From Candidatus Gastranaerophilales bacterium (GTDB taxonomy: Bacteria > Cyanobacteriota > Vampirovibrionia > Gastranaerophilales > Gastranaerophilaceae), in assembly GCA_947632315.1 (NCBI GenBank), contig CANROV010000011.1, positions 1 to 21,926 of the forward strand: a stretch of DNA of 21,926 bases, in the 5' to 3' direction. The translations under genes and the position numbers were made by a program. Below are positions 7,821 to 15,174 of this stretch, piece by piece (position 1 is the first letter of the stretch; each line of letters begins with the position of its first letter). The notes under the pieces were generated by a model, which saw only the letters and a list, made by a program, of their open reading frames with translations, was not told the origin of the DNA and did no database searches.

Positions 7821-8351
7821 ACTTTGAACTTCTTTAAAATTAGGATGTTTTGATGATTTTAATAATTCAAATATAACCATTTCAGTTGTTACTATCTGTG
7901 CGCCTAAATGAAGTAATCTTCTTAAAGCTGTTTCTTTATCATCATCATTTCTTGAACCGGAAGCGGATTTTACAATAAATATTTCGTATCCTTCATTTAA
8001 TAAATCTATTGCACTTTGAAGTACACAAATATGCATTTCTATTCCAAAAAGTATTATCTGTTTTTTGTTTAAATTTTGAATGTATTTTTTTATGTTTTCA
8101 TCATTTAGAATACTAAAGGAAGTTTTTTCAAAATATTTTGCATTATTAACGGCAGATTTGATTTCAGTTATTGTTGGGCCGAGTCCTTTCGGATATTGTT
8201 CGGTTATTACTGTCGGAACATTTAATATCCCGCCTGCTTTTGCCAATTTTATTGCATTTTCTTTTACGCTTGACTTAGAAAGCATATTAACAAGTTTATC
8301 TTGTATATCTATAATTAAAAAAATACAGTCCGAAATATTGATTGTATTCAT
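7809..8351 (-). CDS. Isochorismatase-family cysteine hydrolase
   Basis: A 180-residue protein of the isochorismatase/nicotinamidase-like fold, at the usual length for small members. The catalytic triad of the family is visible: Asp15 in LIIDIQDKL, Lys76 in FEKTSFS and Cys109 in GIEMHICVLQSA. In the family these hydrolyse amides such as nicotinamide or N-carbamoyl compounds, or isochorismate; the exact substrate cannot be read here. No signal peptide is present, so it is cytoplasmic. The ATG is preceded by GGAG at 5-nt spacing. It diverges from ldpA over a 47-bp gap with a palindromic -10 element, and converges on the last radical SAM gene with a 12-nt overlap. Confidence 0.88.
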   Translation of the reverse strand: MNTINISDCIFLIIDIQDKLVNMLSKSSVKENAIKLAKAGGILNVPTVITEQYPKGLGPTITEIKSAVNNAKYFEKTSFSILNDENIKKYIQNLNKKQIILFGIEMHICVLQSAIDLLNEGYEIFIVKSASGSRNDDDKETALRRLLHLGAQIVTTEMVIFELLKSSKHPNFKEVQSLIK

Positions 8352-8379
8352 ATATTCTCCTTATTTCATGTCATTATTT

Positions 8380-8389
8380 ATTATATAAT
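8380..8389. promoter_or_regulatory. Palindromic bidirectional -10 element (isochorismatase-like gene / ldpA)
   Basis: ATTATATAAT is a perfect palindrome holding TATAAT on the plus strand (8384-8389) and on the minus strand (8385-8380). The plus start would fall near 8396, three bases before the ldpA ATG. The minus start would fall near 8373, upstream of the GGAG of the hydrolase gene. No strong -35 is visible for either. Confidence 0.45.
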
Positions 8390-8398
8390 AATATTATT

Positions 8399-9367
8399 AT
8401 GGAATTACTAAAAGATTTAATTAAAAATAAGAAATGCTTAAAACTCATTTGCGGTGCAGGAAATGAGAATGTAAACGAGATTGAAAAGCTTGTTTATGTA
8501 TTTTCAAAGTCAGGATTTAATGTCTTTGATGTGTGTGCAAAATTAGATGTTGTTAATGCTGCAAAAAACGGTTTAAGGCGTTCCTGCTGTGAAGGTTATA
8601 TCTGTGTCAGTGTCGGAATTCAATCGGACATACATGTATCAAAAGCAGTGATAAACAAACAAAAATGTAATATGTGTTTTAAATGTTATGATGTATGCCC
8701 TCATAATGCTATTTTTGAAGAAGATAACAAGCTGATGACAGATGAAAAAAATTGTTTAGGCTGTATGAGGTGCCTGGAAATATGTGATAAGAAAGCAATA
8801 ATATTTGAAAATAAATATAAAGCACCTTATACAATGCTGTTACCTTTAATTTCCGAGAATATAGATTATGTAGAGTTTCATTGTTCATCGGATAAAAAAG
8901 ATGAAATTATTGAAAATTGGCATAATATTAAATCTATTTACCACGGAATGCTGGGAATATGTCTTGACCGTTCAAAATTGGGAGATGATTCAATTATTAA
9001 TCTTTTAAAAGAAATGATTAAAGATAATGAAGATTATTCAATTGTTCTTCAAACAGACGGCAGACCCATGTCAGGGAATAATGATGATTATAAATCAACA
9101 CTTCAAACTGTTGCTTTTGCGGAATTAATAAGAAATGAAAATTTGCCCGTAAACATTTTATTATCGGGAGGCACTAACTCTAAATCAACGCAATTGGCAA
9201 AAGAAACCGGAATTGAAGTAAACGGTGCTGCATTAGGAAGTTATGCAAGAAAATTAGTTGAAGAATATATTAATAACGATAACTTTTTTGAAGATGAAAA
9301 CCTCCAAAATACAGCAATAAACAAAGCAAAAGAACTGGCTGATAATTTATTAAAATATCTTAATTAG
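8399..9367 (+). CDS. ldpA: LdpA-like iron-sulfur protein
   Basis: A 322-residue protein matching the LdpA (light-dependent period A) family of Cyanobacteria. The N-terminal domain has the typical LKLICGAG and a TIM-barrel-like DVCAKLDVV stretch. Two ferredoxin-type 4Fe-4S motifs follow: Cys90, Cys93, Cys96, Cys100-Pro, and Cys119, Cys122, Cys125, Cys129. The C-terminal domain has QTDGRPMSG and LLSGGTNSKS. In Synechococcus LdpA is a redox-sensitive modulator of the circadian clock. No kai gene is in this window, so the role here is probably a different redox function. I chose the ATG at 8399 because family members start close to this point; 19 upstream in-frame codons overlap the promoter. No Shine-Dalgarno sequence precedes it. 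Confidence 0.82.
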   Translation: MELLKDLIKNKKCLKLICGAGNENVNEIEKLVYVFSKSGFNVFDVCAKLDVVNAAKNGLRRSCCEGYICVSVGIQSDIHVSKAVINKQKCNMCFKCYDVCPHNAIFEEDNKLMTDEKNCLGCMRCLEICDKKAIIFENKYKAPYTMLLPLISENIDYVEFHCSSDKKDEIIENWHNIKSIYHGMLGICLDRSKLGDDSIINLLKEMIKDNEDYSIVLQTDGRPMSGNNDDYKSTLQTVAFAELIRNENLPVNILLSGGTNSKSTQLAKETGIEVNGAALGSYARKLVEEYINNDNFFEDENLQNTAINKAKELADNLLKYLN

Positions 9368-9744
9368 TATTTTGAAATTTCTTCAAAATATCTTTCAATA
9401 GCTTTATAGCCTGAATAAATTTCGCTGGTTAAGCTGACATATCTTGAAGCTGTAAGAAATTTTAATTCTTTAGCTCTTATTTGAATAATTTCATCAGCGT
9501 CATTTTTTAGATTTTTTTCTAATGACATTGACCATCTTTTTAAGAAAGAAAGTTCTTCGTTAATTTGTTTTATTGTGGAAAATTCCAGCAAATTAAAATC
9601 GTATTTAGCCAAAAGCGCACGTTCTTGGTTAGTAATACGAGGCTGAACAACAGGAGTACCGTATATTTTCTTAATAATCATATAATTATCGGCAGTACGT
9701 CTGTGAATTTCAGGAACTTCACCTCTTGCCAGCATAGCTGACAT
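9364..9744 (-). CDS. Small protein of unknown function, start uncertain
   Basis: At least 126 residues from the ATG at 9744, mostly predicted helical, with charged C-terminal helices and no signal peptide, membrane segment or known motif. I do not recognise the family. The frame stays open upstream for 47 codons (to 9885) with plausible protein sequence but no ATG, GTG or TTG. A promoter candidate lies beyond this, so the true N-terminus is probably longer. Possible starts are an ATT at 9843, with GGAG 8 nt upstream, or the ATG at 9857 if a single-base indel is present nearby. Its stop overlaps the end of convergent ldpA by 4 nt. Confidence 0.65.
   Translation of the reverse strand: MSAMLARGEVPEIHRRTADNYMIIKKIYGTPVVQPRITNQERALLAKYDFNLLEFSTIKQINEELSFLKRWSMSLEKNLKNDADEIIQIRAKELKFLTASRYVSLTSEIYSGYKAIERYFEEISKY
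9368..9390. terminator. AT-rich stem-loop after ldpA stop
   Basis: TATTTTGAA (9368-9376) pairs perfectly with TTCAAAATA (9382-9390) around an ATTTC loop, directly after the ldpA TAG. It lies inside the 3' coding end of the convergent gene. The stem is low in GC and followed by only a short T-run (TCTTTC), so termination would be weak. Confidence 0.35.
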
Positions 9745-9876
9745 GCTGAGTGAACTAAATTTATCATCCTCACAAGAAAGCGAGCTTAAACTTGTACTCT
9801 CTAACAGTAACTTGTTATTTTTATTTAAAACTGAATTTGAAATTTCCCCATCTCCATATAGTGTATTAATAATAAT

Positions 9877-9905
9877 ATAATAAATCTAACTTATATATTT
9901 GTCAT
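9877..9905 (-). promoter_or_regulatory. Candidate promoter for the small gene at 9364-9744
   Basis: On the minus strand ATGACA (9905-9900), a 17-nt spacer and TATTAT (9882-9877) match the -35 and -10 consensus at five of six bases each. The predicted start near 9870 lies 126 nt upstream of the ATG at 9744 but only about 13 nt upstream of the ATG at 9857. This suggests that translation begins further upstream than 9744. Confidence 0.5.
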
Positions 9906-9980
9906 GCCATTTTTTTATTTATTAAGAATTTTTGTCAAACTTTTTACAATTAAAAAATAACTAATAAAAAATGTTTAGTT

Positions 9981-9986
9981 TATAAT
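9981..9986 (+). promoter_or_regulatory. Candidate -10 element of mnmG
   Basis: A perfect TATAAT ends 6 nt before the mnmG ATG. Transcription from it would begin at or next to the start codon. No -35 with correct spacing is visible, so this may also be a chance match in AT-rich DNA. Confidence 0.3.
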
Positions 9987-9992
9987 AAAAGT

Positions 9993-11861
9993 ATGTTTAA
10001 ATATGATGTAATAATAGTCGGAGCAGGACACGCAGGCTGTGAAGCCGCAATTGCCTGTGCAAAATCAGGAGCTAAAACTTTATTGGCTTCGTTGAATCTT
10101 GATAATATTGCCCTAATGCCTTGTAATCCGGCAATCGGCGGGCCTGCAAAATCTTGCCTCGTCCGTGAAATAGACGCTTTGGGCGGTATCATGGGAATTA
10201 GTGCCGACGCTACTTATATGCAGCTTAAAACTTTAAATTCTTCAAAAGGCCCTGCCGTTCGTGCGCTTAGAGCTCAATCCGATAAAAAAGAATATATGCG
10301 CTATGTCAGAAACCTTTTGGAACAGGAAGAAAATTTATCGCTGAAACAATGCACGATGACTCAGCTTCTTGTTGAAAATGATTGCGTAAAAGGTTTGACT
10401 GATGAATTCGGTCTTGAATATTATGCTCCTTGCGTAATCCTTACAACAGGTACTTCACTTGAAGCAAGAATTTGGGTCGGACTTCAATATTTAGAATTCG
10501 GCAGACTCGGTGAAGCAAGTGCAAAAGGATTATCTCCTTCCCTTAAAAAAATAGGATTCACGGTCGGAAGATTGAAAACGGGTACTCCGTCGAGAGTTGA
10601 CGCAAGAACTATTGATTTCGATAAAATGACAATTCAGCCGGGAGATAAAAATCCTTCTTTCTTTTCGTTCCTGCCCAATAGACCCATAAGACCTCAGTAT
10701 CCTTGCTACCTTACAAGAACAACGGAAAAAACTCATGAAATAATAAAAAACAATCTCGATAAATCACCGATGTATTCGGGATTAATACACGGAATCGGCC
10801 CAAGATACTGCCCTTCTATTGAAGATAAAGTAATAAGATTTGCTCATAATCCCTCTCATCACATTTTTATTGAACCTGAAGGTAAAAATACTTATGAAAT
10901 GTATGTTCAGGGATTTTCAACAAGTCTGCCGGCACAAGTGCAGATTCAAATGCTTCGTTCCCTCCCCGGACTTGAAAATGTTCACGTTATGAAACCTGCT
11001 TATGCGGTTGAATATGATTATTTACCTGCCGTTCAATTAAATCATTCGTTAATGACAAAAAGAATAAAAGGATTATTCTGTGCAGGCCAAATTAACGGCA
11101 CTTCAGGGTATGAAGAGGCGGCTGCTCAGGGGTTGTTTGCAGGTATTAATGCAATTAAATTCCTTCAAAATAAAGAAATGATTACTCTCTCTCGTGAATC
11201 TTCTTATATAGGTACTTTAGTTGATGATTTGGTTACTAAAGATATTAATGAACCATACAGAATGCTTACTTCACGCTCGGAATACAGACTTCTGTTAAGG
11301 CAGGATAACGCTGATGAAAGACTTACTAAAACAGGCTATGAAGCAGGTCTGATTTCAGAAGAAAGATATAATGCCTTTTTAAAGAAACAGCAAATTATTG
11401 AAGATGAAATAAAAAGGCTGATGACCGATAAAATATCTCCGTCTGATAAAGTAAATAAAGTATTGAGCAAGTATGATGAAAATATAGACAGAGGTATGAA
11501 GCTTTCTGAACTTATCAAACGCCCTAACATTACTTATGAAGTATTAAAGGAAGTTGATGAAACGACTAAAAATCTTGATTTAACAAAAGATGTATATGAA
11601 CAAGTTGAAGTAAAAATCAAGTATGAGGGATATATTAAAAGACAGATACAGCAAGTTTCCATGGCTGACAAACTTGAACGAATAAAAATTCCAGAAGATA
11701 TAGATTATTCATCAATTAAACATATATCAACAGAAACAAGGGATAAACTCGCTAAAATAAGACCTTTAACTTTGGGGCAAGCCTCAAGAATAGGCGGGGT
11801 TAAACCTGCTGATATTTCTGTATTGTCTGTTATGATTGAGTCACACAAATTAAAAAGATAA
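9993..11861 (+). CDS. mnmG: tRNA uridine-5-carboxymethylaminomethyl modification enzyme MnmG (GidA)
   Basis: A 622-residue FAD enzyme of the usual MnmG length, much longer than the related TrmFO. With MnmE it installs the aminomethyl or carboxymethylaminomethyl group on U34 of tRNAs that read NNA/NNG codons, in the cytoplasm. Visible features are the FAD-binding GAGHAG at 10-15, conserved Cys44 in PCNPAIGG, Cys273 in RYCPSIEDK, the mid-protein GFSTSLP and GYEEAAAQG motifs, and a C-terminal helical domain with RPLTLGQASRI for MnmE/tRNA contact. No Shine-Dalgarno sequence precedes the ATG. mnmE is not in the window. It converges on a secreted-protein gene with a 1-bp gap. Confidence 0.97.
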   Translation: MFKYDVIIVGAGHAGCEAAIACAKSGAKTLLASLNLDNIALMPCNPAIGGPAKSCLVREIDALGGIMGISADATYMQLKTLNSSKGPAVRALRAQSDKKEYMRYVRNLLEQEENLSLKQCTMTQLLVENDCVKGLTDEFGLEYYAPCVILTTGTSLEARIWVGLQYLEFGRLGEASAKGLSPSLKKIGFTVGRLKTGTPSRVDARTIDFDKMTIQPGDKNPSFFSFLPNRPIRPQYPCYLTRTTEKTHEIIKNNLDKSPMYSGLIHGIGPRYCPSIEDKVIRFAHNPSHHIFIEPEGKNTYEMYVQGFSTSLPAQVQIQMLRSLPGLENVHVMKPAYAVEYDYLPAVQLNHSLMTKRIKGLFCAGQINGTSGYEEAAAQGLFAGINAIKFLQNKEMITLSRESSYIGTLVDDLVTKDINEPYRMLTSRSEYRLLLRQDNADERLTKTGYEAGLISEERYNAFLKKQQIIEDEIKRLMTDKISPSDKVNKVLSKYDENIDRGMKLSELIKRPNITYEVLKEVDETTKNLDLTKDVYEQVEVKIKYEGYIKRQIQQVSMADKLERIKIPEDIDYSSIKHISTETRDKLAKIRPLTLGQASRIGGVKPADISVLSVMIESHKLKR

Positions 11862-11876
11862 ATTATTCTTTATCTT
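11855..11876. terminator. AT-rich bidirectional hairpin over two convergent stop codons
   Basis: AAGATAAA (11855-11862) pairs with TTTATCTT (11869-11876) around a 6-nt loop. The mnmG stop lies in the left arm and the stop of the opposing gene begins in the loop. T-rich sequence follows on both strands. The stem has few GC pairs, so its strength is uncertain. Confidence 0.45.
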
Positions 11877-12477
11877 CCTTTTTGTTATACCTGAATTTTA
11901 ATACAAGAACAGAATCTTTCTCTGCACTAAAATCTTCGCCTTTTTCAATGTAAGTTAAAGGGGTGCTTTCATAGATGTTTTTTCCTGCCGAAACAAGCCT
12001 GTTTTGACCTTCATTAGGTTTTATTATTCCTTTTGAAGCGGCTACAACTTGAGAAAATCCGGGTACTTTTAATATATGCCCTGTAATTTTTACTCCGGCT
12101 GATTCTGCGAATTCTTTAAAATCTTTAGGTGTTGATGGACGCATTTTGCATAATATTTTTTTATTTAATTCCAAAGTTTCTTCATTATTTGTTATTTTCA
12201 TTAACTGAACAATATAATATCCGTTTCTTTTTGCTCTCTTTGGTTTTTTGTATTCTATTGGTTTAACTGTTATTTTATCACCTTTATTGACTTTTATAGT
12301 ATCTGAAATTTCGTAATTATCAAAAGATAGAAAGTTAATTTCTTTGTTAATGTTGACATTTGATGTGTTTAAATCCGACTCGGTGACAACGTATATATTT
12401 TCGGGGAGTACACCGGCATAGCATTTGATAGTAGTAAATAATAAAAATATAAATGCAAGGTAAAATAACTTTTTCAT
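11863..12477 (-). CDS. Secreted protein of unknown function
   Basis: A 204-residue protein with a clear Sec signal peptide: KK at 2-3, a hydrophobic core at about 4-17, and likely cleavage after Ala21 in CYAG. It is not a lipoprotein, because the residues before Cys19 do not form a lipobox. The mature part is basic and mixed alpha/beta in look, with IKVNKGDKITV and a C-terminal VLVLKFRYNKK strand; I recognise no family. Export to the periplasm or cell surface is expected. The ATG is preceded by AGGGA at 4-5 nt, and a TATAAT lies at 12505-12500 on the minus strand, giving a short leader of about 15 nt. Confidence 0.8.
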   Translation of the reverse strand: MKKLFYLAFIFLLFTTIKCYAGVLPENIYVVTESDLNTSNVNINKEINFLSFDNYEISDTIKVNKGDKITVKPIEYKKPKRAKRNGYYIVQLMKITNNEETLELNKKILCKMRPSTPKDFKEFAESAGVKITGHILKVPGFSQVVAASKGIIKPNEGQNRLVSAGKNIYESTPLTYIEKGEDFSAEKDSVLVLKFRYNKKEDKE

Positions 12478-12499
12478 ATATTCCCTTTCAATTTTTTAT

Positions 12500-12505
12500 A
12501 TTATA
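12500..12505 (-). promoter_or_regulatory. Candidate -10 for the secreted-protein gene
   Basis: TATAAT on the minus strand lies 22 nt upstream of the ATG at 12477. The -35 region is T-rich without a clear consensus. Confidence 0.35.
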
Positions 12506-12518
12506 TCATATTTTATTA

Positions 12519-12546
12519 TTGAAAAGAAAAATTCTTGAATTAAAAT
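12519..12546 (+). promoter_or_regulatory. Candidate promoter for tRNA-Glu
   Basis: TTGAAA (12519-12524), a 16-nt spacer and TAAAAT (12541-12546) precede the tRNA. The predicted start near 12553-12555 falls at the mature 5' end of the tRNA, so the precursor would have almost no 5' leader. Confidence 0.35.
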
Positions 12547-12554
12547 ATAAATAT

Positions 12555-12626
12555 AGCGGTATCGTCTAGGGGTCAGGATCGCAGATTCTCATTCTGCTGA
12601 CACGGGTTCAAATCCCGTTACCGCCG
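12555..12626 (+). tRNA. tRNA-Glu, anticodon CTC
   Basis: A 72-nt cloverleaf. The D arm starts GTCT, the anticodon stem is GCAGA/TCTGC with loop TTCTCAT (anticodon CTC, reading GAG), the variable loop is TGAC, and the T arm is ACGGG/CCCGT with loop TTCAAAT. The discriminator is G73, as in tRNA-Glu. Acceptor pairs 2-71 to 7-66 are good (GCGGTA with TACCGC), but position 1 is A opposite C72, a mismatch. CCA is not encoded and must be added. T8 to G15 match the usual tRNA-Glu pattern, so the registration is secure. Confidence 0.93.
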
Positions 12627-12675
12627 TTTCTTTTTCCCTTTTATTATACCGCTTTTAGCTATTTTTAATTTCTCT

Positions 12676-12693
12676 TGTGTCCACTCTGTGTCC
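12676..12693 (+). repeat. TGTGTCC direct repeat 3' of tRNA-Glu
   Basis: TGTGTCC occurs at 12676-12682 and 12687-12693, one helical turn apart (11 bp). Such paired short repeats resemble integrase arm sites or regulator half-sites. No integrase gene is in the window, so the role is unknown. Confidence 0.25.
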
Positions 12694-12701
12694 GTTTAAA
12701 T

Positions 12702-13667
12702 TTAATTTTTGTTAATATTTAATTCCTTTGCAATAATAGGAACAAGTTTATCTAAAGCATATGGGGAAGGATGATTATAAAGCCAATATTTATCGTCATA
12801 AATATCAGGTATGTAGTCAGCTACTTTAATAAACGTGACATCTTTAAAATCTTTTAAAATTTGACTTGCTTTATTAATATAAATATCATTCTGACCATCA
12901 GGATAAATAATTATTGCAATTTTTGAATTAGGGTAATATTTTTTTAAAAGTTTAAATGATTCTTCAATTTCTGCTTTAAAAACTAATTCTTGATATGTAT
13001 TTGAAGGTATAAATTTATTATTAATAAAATTATAAAATAACTTAAATGTATATGATGAGTGTAATAATGTATGTTTTATTATTCTTCTTTCTAATTTATT
13101 GTTCTTTAATTCGTATCTTAAATTAAAATATCGGTCAAAAATATTTATTTTGTATAAAAAGTTTCTTTTGGGATGTCCTGATATAAATGTATATATAATA
13201 TATTCAAAATCAGTGTTAACATCTTTTTCCTTTGTTTTTGGAGGAATAAGACTTCTTTCAATATTTTTCATTATAATAGGATCTGATGCTTGAAAATATA
13301 TTAATGAAGCACCTTCCCCATTAAAGCCCCTATTTATAACAGTTCTGTTGGTATAATCTTCTAATTTCCTTGATAATGTTTCATTATCTTTCAGTGTATG
13401 GCCGTATGTATATGAACATCCAAATAGTAATATGGGTCTTTTGTGAGGATTTCTATATTCTATTGGGCGAAATTTATATGGATTATTTTCTCTTGTTTTA
13501 TTATAAATTCTTTTATATTTAAAATATTCGAATGTATTATATACATCTAGCTTTTCATTATATGTTTCAGCTAATTTAATAAAGGATAATACTTCTAATA
13601 TAAAAAGTAACAAAATAAGTAAAATTAAATTAATAAATATTAATTTTAAAAATTTTATAATGCGCAT
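12702..13667 (-). CDS. Membrane-anchored SGNH hydrolase-like protein
   Basis: A 321-residue protein with one N-terminal membrane helix (about 8-30) and an extracytoplasmic domain. SGNH hydrolase/acyltransferase blocks can be traced: Ser85 in LLFGCSYTYG (block I, Cys in place of the usual Asp of GDS), a Gly/Asn block in NRGFNGEGAS (110-121), an ISGHPKRN region in place of GxND, and a C-terminal NHPSPYALDKL with His299 as the likely catalytic base. Members of this superfamily add or remove O-acetyl groups on glycans, among other esterase roles. The ATG has only a weak GGAT upstream. It follows the transporter gene by 22 bp on the same strand, so co-transcription is likely. Substrate unknown. 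Confidence 0.65.
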   Translation of the reverse strand: MRIIKFLKLIFINLILLILLLFILEVLSFIKLAETYNEKLDVYNTFEYFKYKRIYNKTRENNPYKFRPIEYRNPHKRPILLFGCSYTYGHTLKDNETLSRKLEDYTNRTVINRGFNGEGASLIYFQASDPIIMKNIERSLIPPKTKEKDVNTDFEYIIYTFISGHPKRNFLYKINIFDRYFNLRYELKNNKLERRIIKHTLLHSSYTFKLFYNFINNKFIPSNTYQELVFKAEIEESFKLLKKYYPNSKIAIIIYPDGQNDIYINKASQILKDFKDVTFIKVADYIPDIYDDKYWLYNHPSPYALDKLVPIIAKELNINKN

Positions 13668-13689
13668 AAATTTAGTTATCCATATTTAT

Positions 13690-15015
13690 TTACATAAAAT
13701 GCCTTATCCAAATGTAACCTGATGATAAAGTTAGCGAAATACAAACAACAACTATACCGTATTTCATAAAATCCAAAAACTTTATAATATGACCGTGTTT
13801 TGCCGAGTTTTCAGAAACAATAACATTAGCTGCCGCACCTATTATTGTTAAGTTACCGCCAAGACAAGCACCTAACGATAAACACCACCACATAGGAAGT
13901 ACAAATTCTTTTCCTTTTTCAGCTTCCATAGCGGAAATCATCGGTGCCATTGTTGCTGTATATGGTATGTTATCTATAATTCCGGATAATATTCCCGAAG
14001 CCCATAATATAACAAATGAAGCTATTTTTTGTGAACCTGCTGTTACTTTTAACAGCCAGTCTGCCATTAATTGAATACCGCCTGCAGCTTCAAATGCTCC
14101 GATAATTATAAATAAACCTATAAAGAAGAAAATTGTATTCCACTCAACTTCTTTAAATGTATCTTCCGGATTTTCAAATAATAATAGTACACTTGCCCCT
14201 ATAAAAGCAATAATACACGTTGCAATATGCGTAATATCGTGTGTTACAAAGCCTAAAATAACAAGTGCTAGAACCGTTAAACTTCTTTTTAAAAGTGAAT
14301 AATCAGTAATTGTTTTTGAATTGTCAATTTCTTGTATGCTTGCCATTTTCTCTTCCGTTGTGTGAAGCTGTTTTTTGAAGCATAAATATAAGAATGCAAT
14401 TACACTGCACATAATTATAAAGCATATTATTGTTAATTCGGATAGGAAATCCATAAATGAGAAATTAGCGGCGCTTCCTATAATAATATTCGGAGGGTCA
14501 CCGATTAATGTTGCGGTTCCTCCTATGTTTGAAGCAAATATTTCTGATATAAGCAGCGGAACAGGGTTAATATCCAGTTGCTTTGCAACAACAAAAGTTA
14601 TTGGCATAATTAATATAACTGTTGTTACGTTGTCTAAGAATGCTGATAATACAGCTGTGAAAAAAGATAAAACAATTAAAACCATTAGCGGTTTACCTTT
14701 TGTCATTTTTAGAAGTTCGATTGCTACCCACTTAAATACACCGCACCTCGTTGTTATATTTACTATAATCATCATTGATACAAGTAAAAAGATTACGTTA
14801 AAATCAATAAAATTTATAAAATAGTGTGCATTTAAACCATTTTCTATAACTTTATCCTGACTAACAAGTCCTGAAAAAACAACAACTGCCGCACCTAAGA
14901 GTGCTATTGTTACTTTCGGTATTTTTTCAAGCGCAATAAATATATAAGCAAGAATTAATATAGCAGCTGAAATTGCAATGTTATTGTTTTGAACTATACC
15001 GTAAAAATGTTCCAT
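13690..15015 (-). CDS. ArsB/NhaD-type (SLC13-like) membrane transporter
   Basis: A 441-residue polytopic membrane protein with about 10-12 hydrophobic segments. The ion-transporter superfamily repeats are visible: AFLDNVTTVILIMPIT in the first half with SNIGGTATLIGDPPNII, and GIIDNIPYTATMAPM in the second half with LGGNLTIIGAAANVI. This is the ArsB/NhaD and P-protein layout. The transported ion could be Na+/H+, arsenite or a carboxylate; the sequence alone does not decide. The ATG has GAGAGGGA about 5 nt upstream, a strong ribosome-binding site. It heads a likely two-gene unit with the SGNH-like protein and diverges from the small gene at 15175. Confidence 0.85.
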   Translation of the reverse strand: MEHFYGIVQNNNIAISAAILILAYIFIALEKIPKVTIALLGAAVVVFSGLVSQDKVIENGLNAHYFINFIDFNVIFLLVSMMIIVNITTRCGVFKWVAIELLKMTKGKPLMVLIVLSFFTAVLSAFLDNVTTVILIMPITFVVAKQLDINPVPLLISEIFASNIGGTATLIGDPPNIIIGSAANFSFMDFLSELTIICFIIMCSVIAFLYLCFKKQLHTTEEKMASIQEIDNSKTITDYSLLKRSLTVLALVILGFVTHDITHIATCIIAFIGASVLLLFENPEDTFKEVEWNTIFFFIGLFIIIGAFEAAGGIQLMADWLLKVTAGSQKIASFVILWASGILSGIIDNIPYTATMAPMISAMEAEKGKEFVLPMWWCLSLGACLGGNLTIIGAAANVIVSENSAKHGHIIKFLDFMKYGIVVVCISLTLSSGYIWIRHFM

Positions 15016-15174
15016 GCTATCCCTCTCTTAGTGTATATACATTATGATTTTAGCAAAAAATAAATTATTATATTTGTTAATTATTGTAAATGTTAAAATA
15101 ATTTATCTAAAGTTAAGATGTTTTAAATCGATAGTATATATGGTGTGTTAAGGAAAATAAAAGGAGTATGTGTT

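Noticed and set aside
10530..10736. Minus-strand open frame inside mnmG
   Set aside because: Antisense shadow of a strongly conserved gene; no support for expression.
14375..14824. Plus-strand open frame of 149 residues
   Set aside because: Antisense to the transporter gene, whose motifs are clear; its Ile/Thr-rich sequence reflects hydrophobic codons on the opposite strand.
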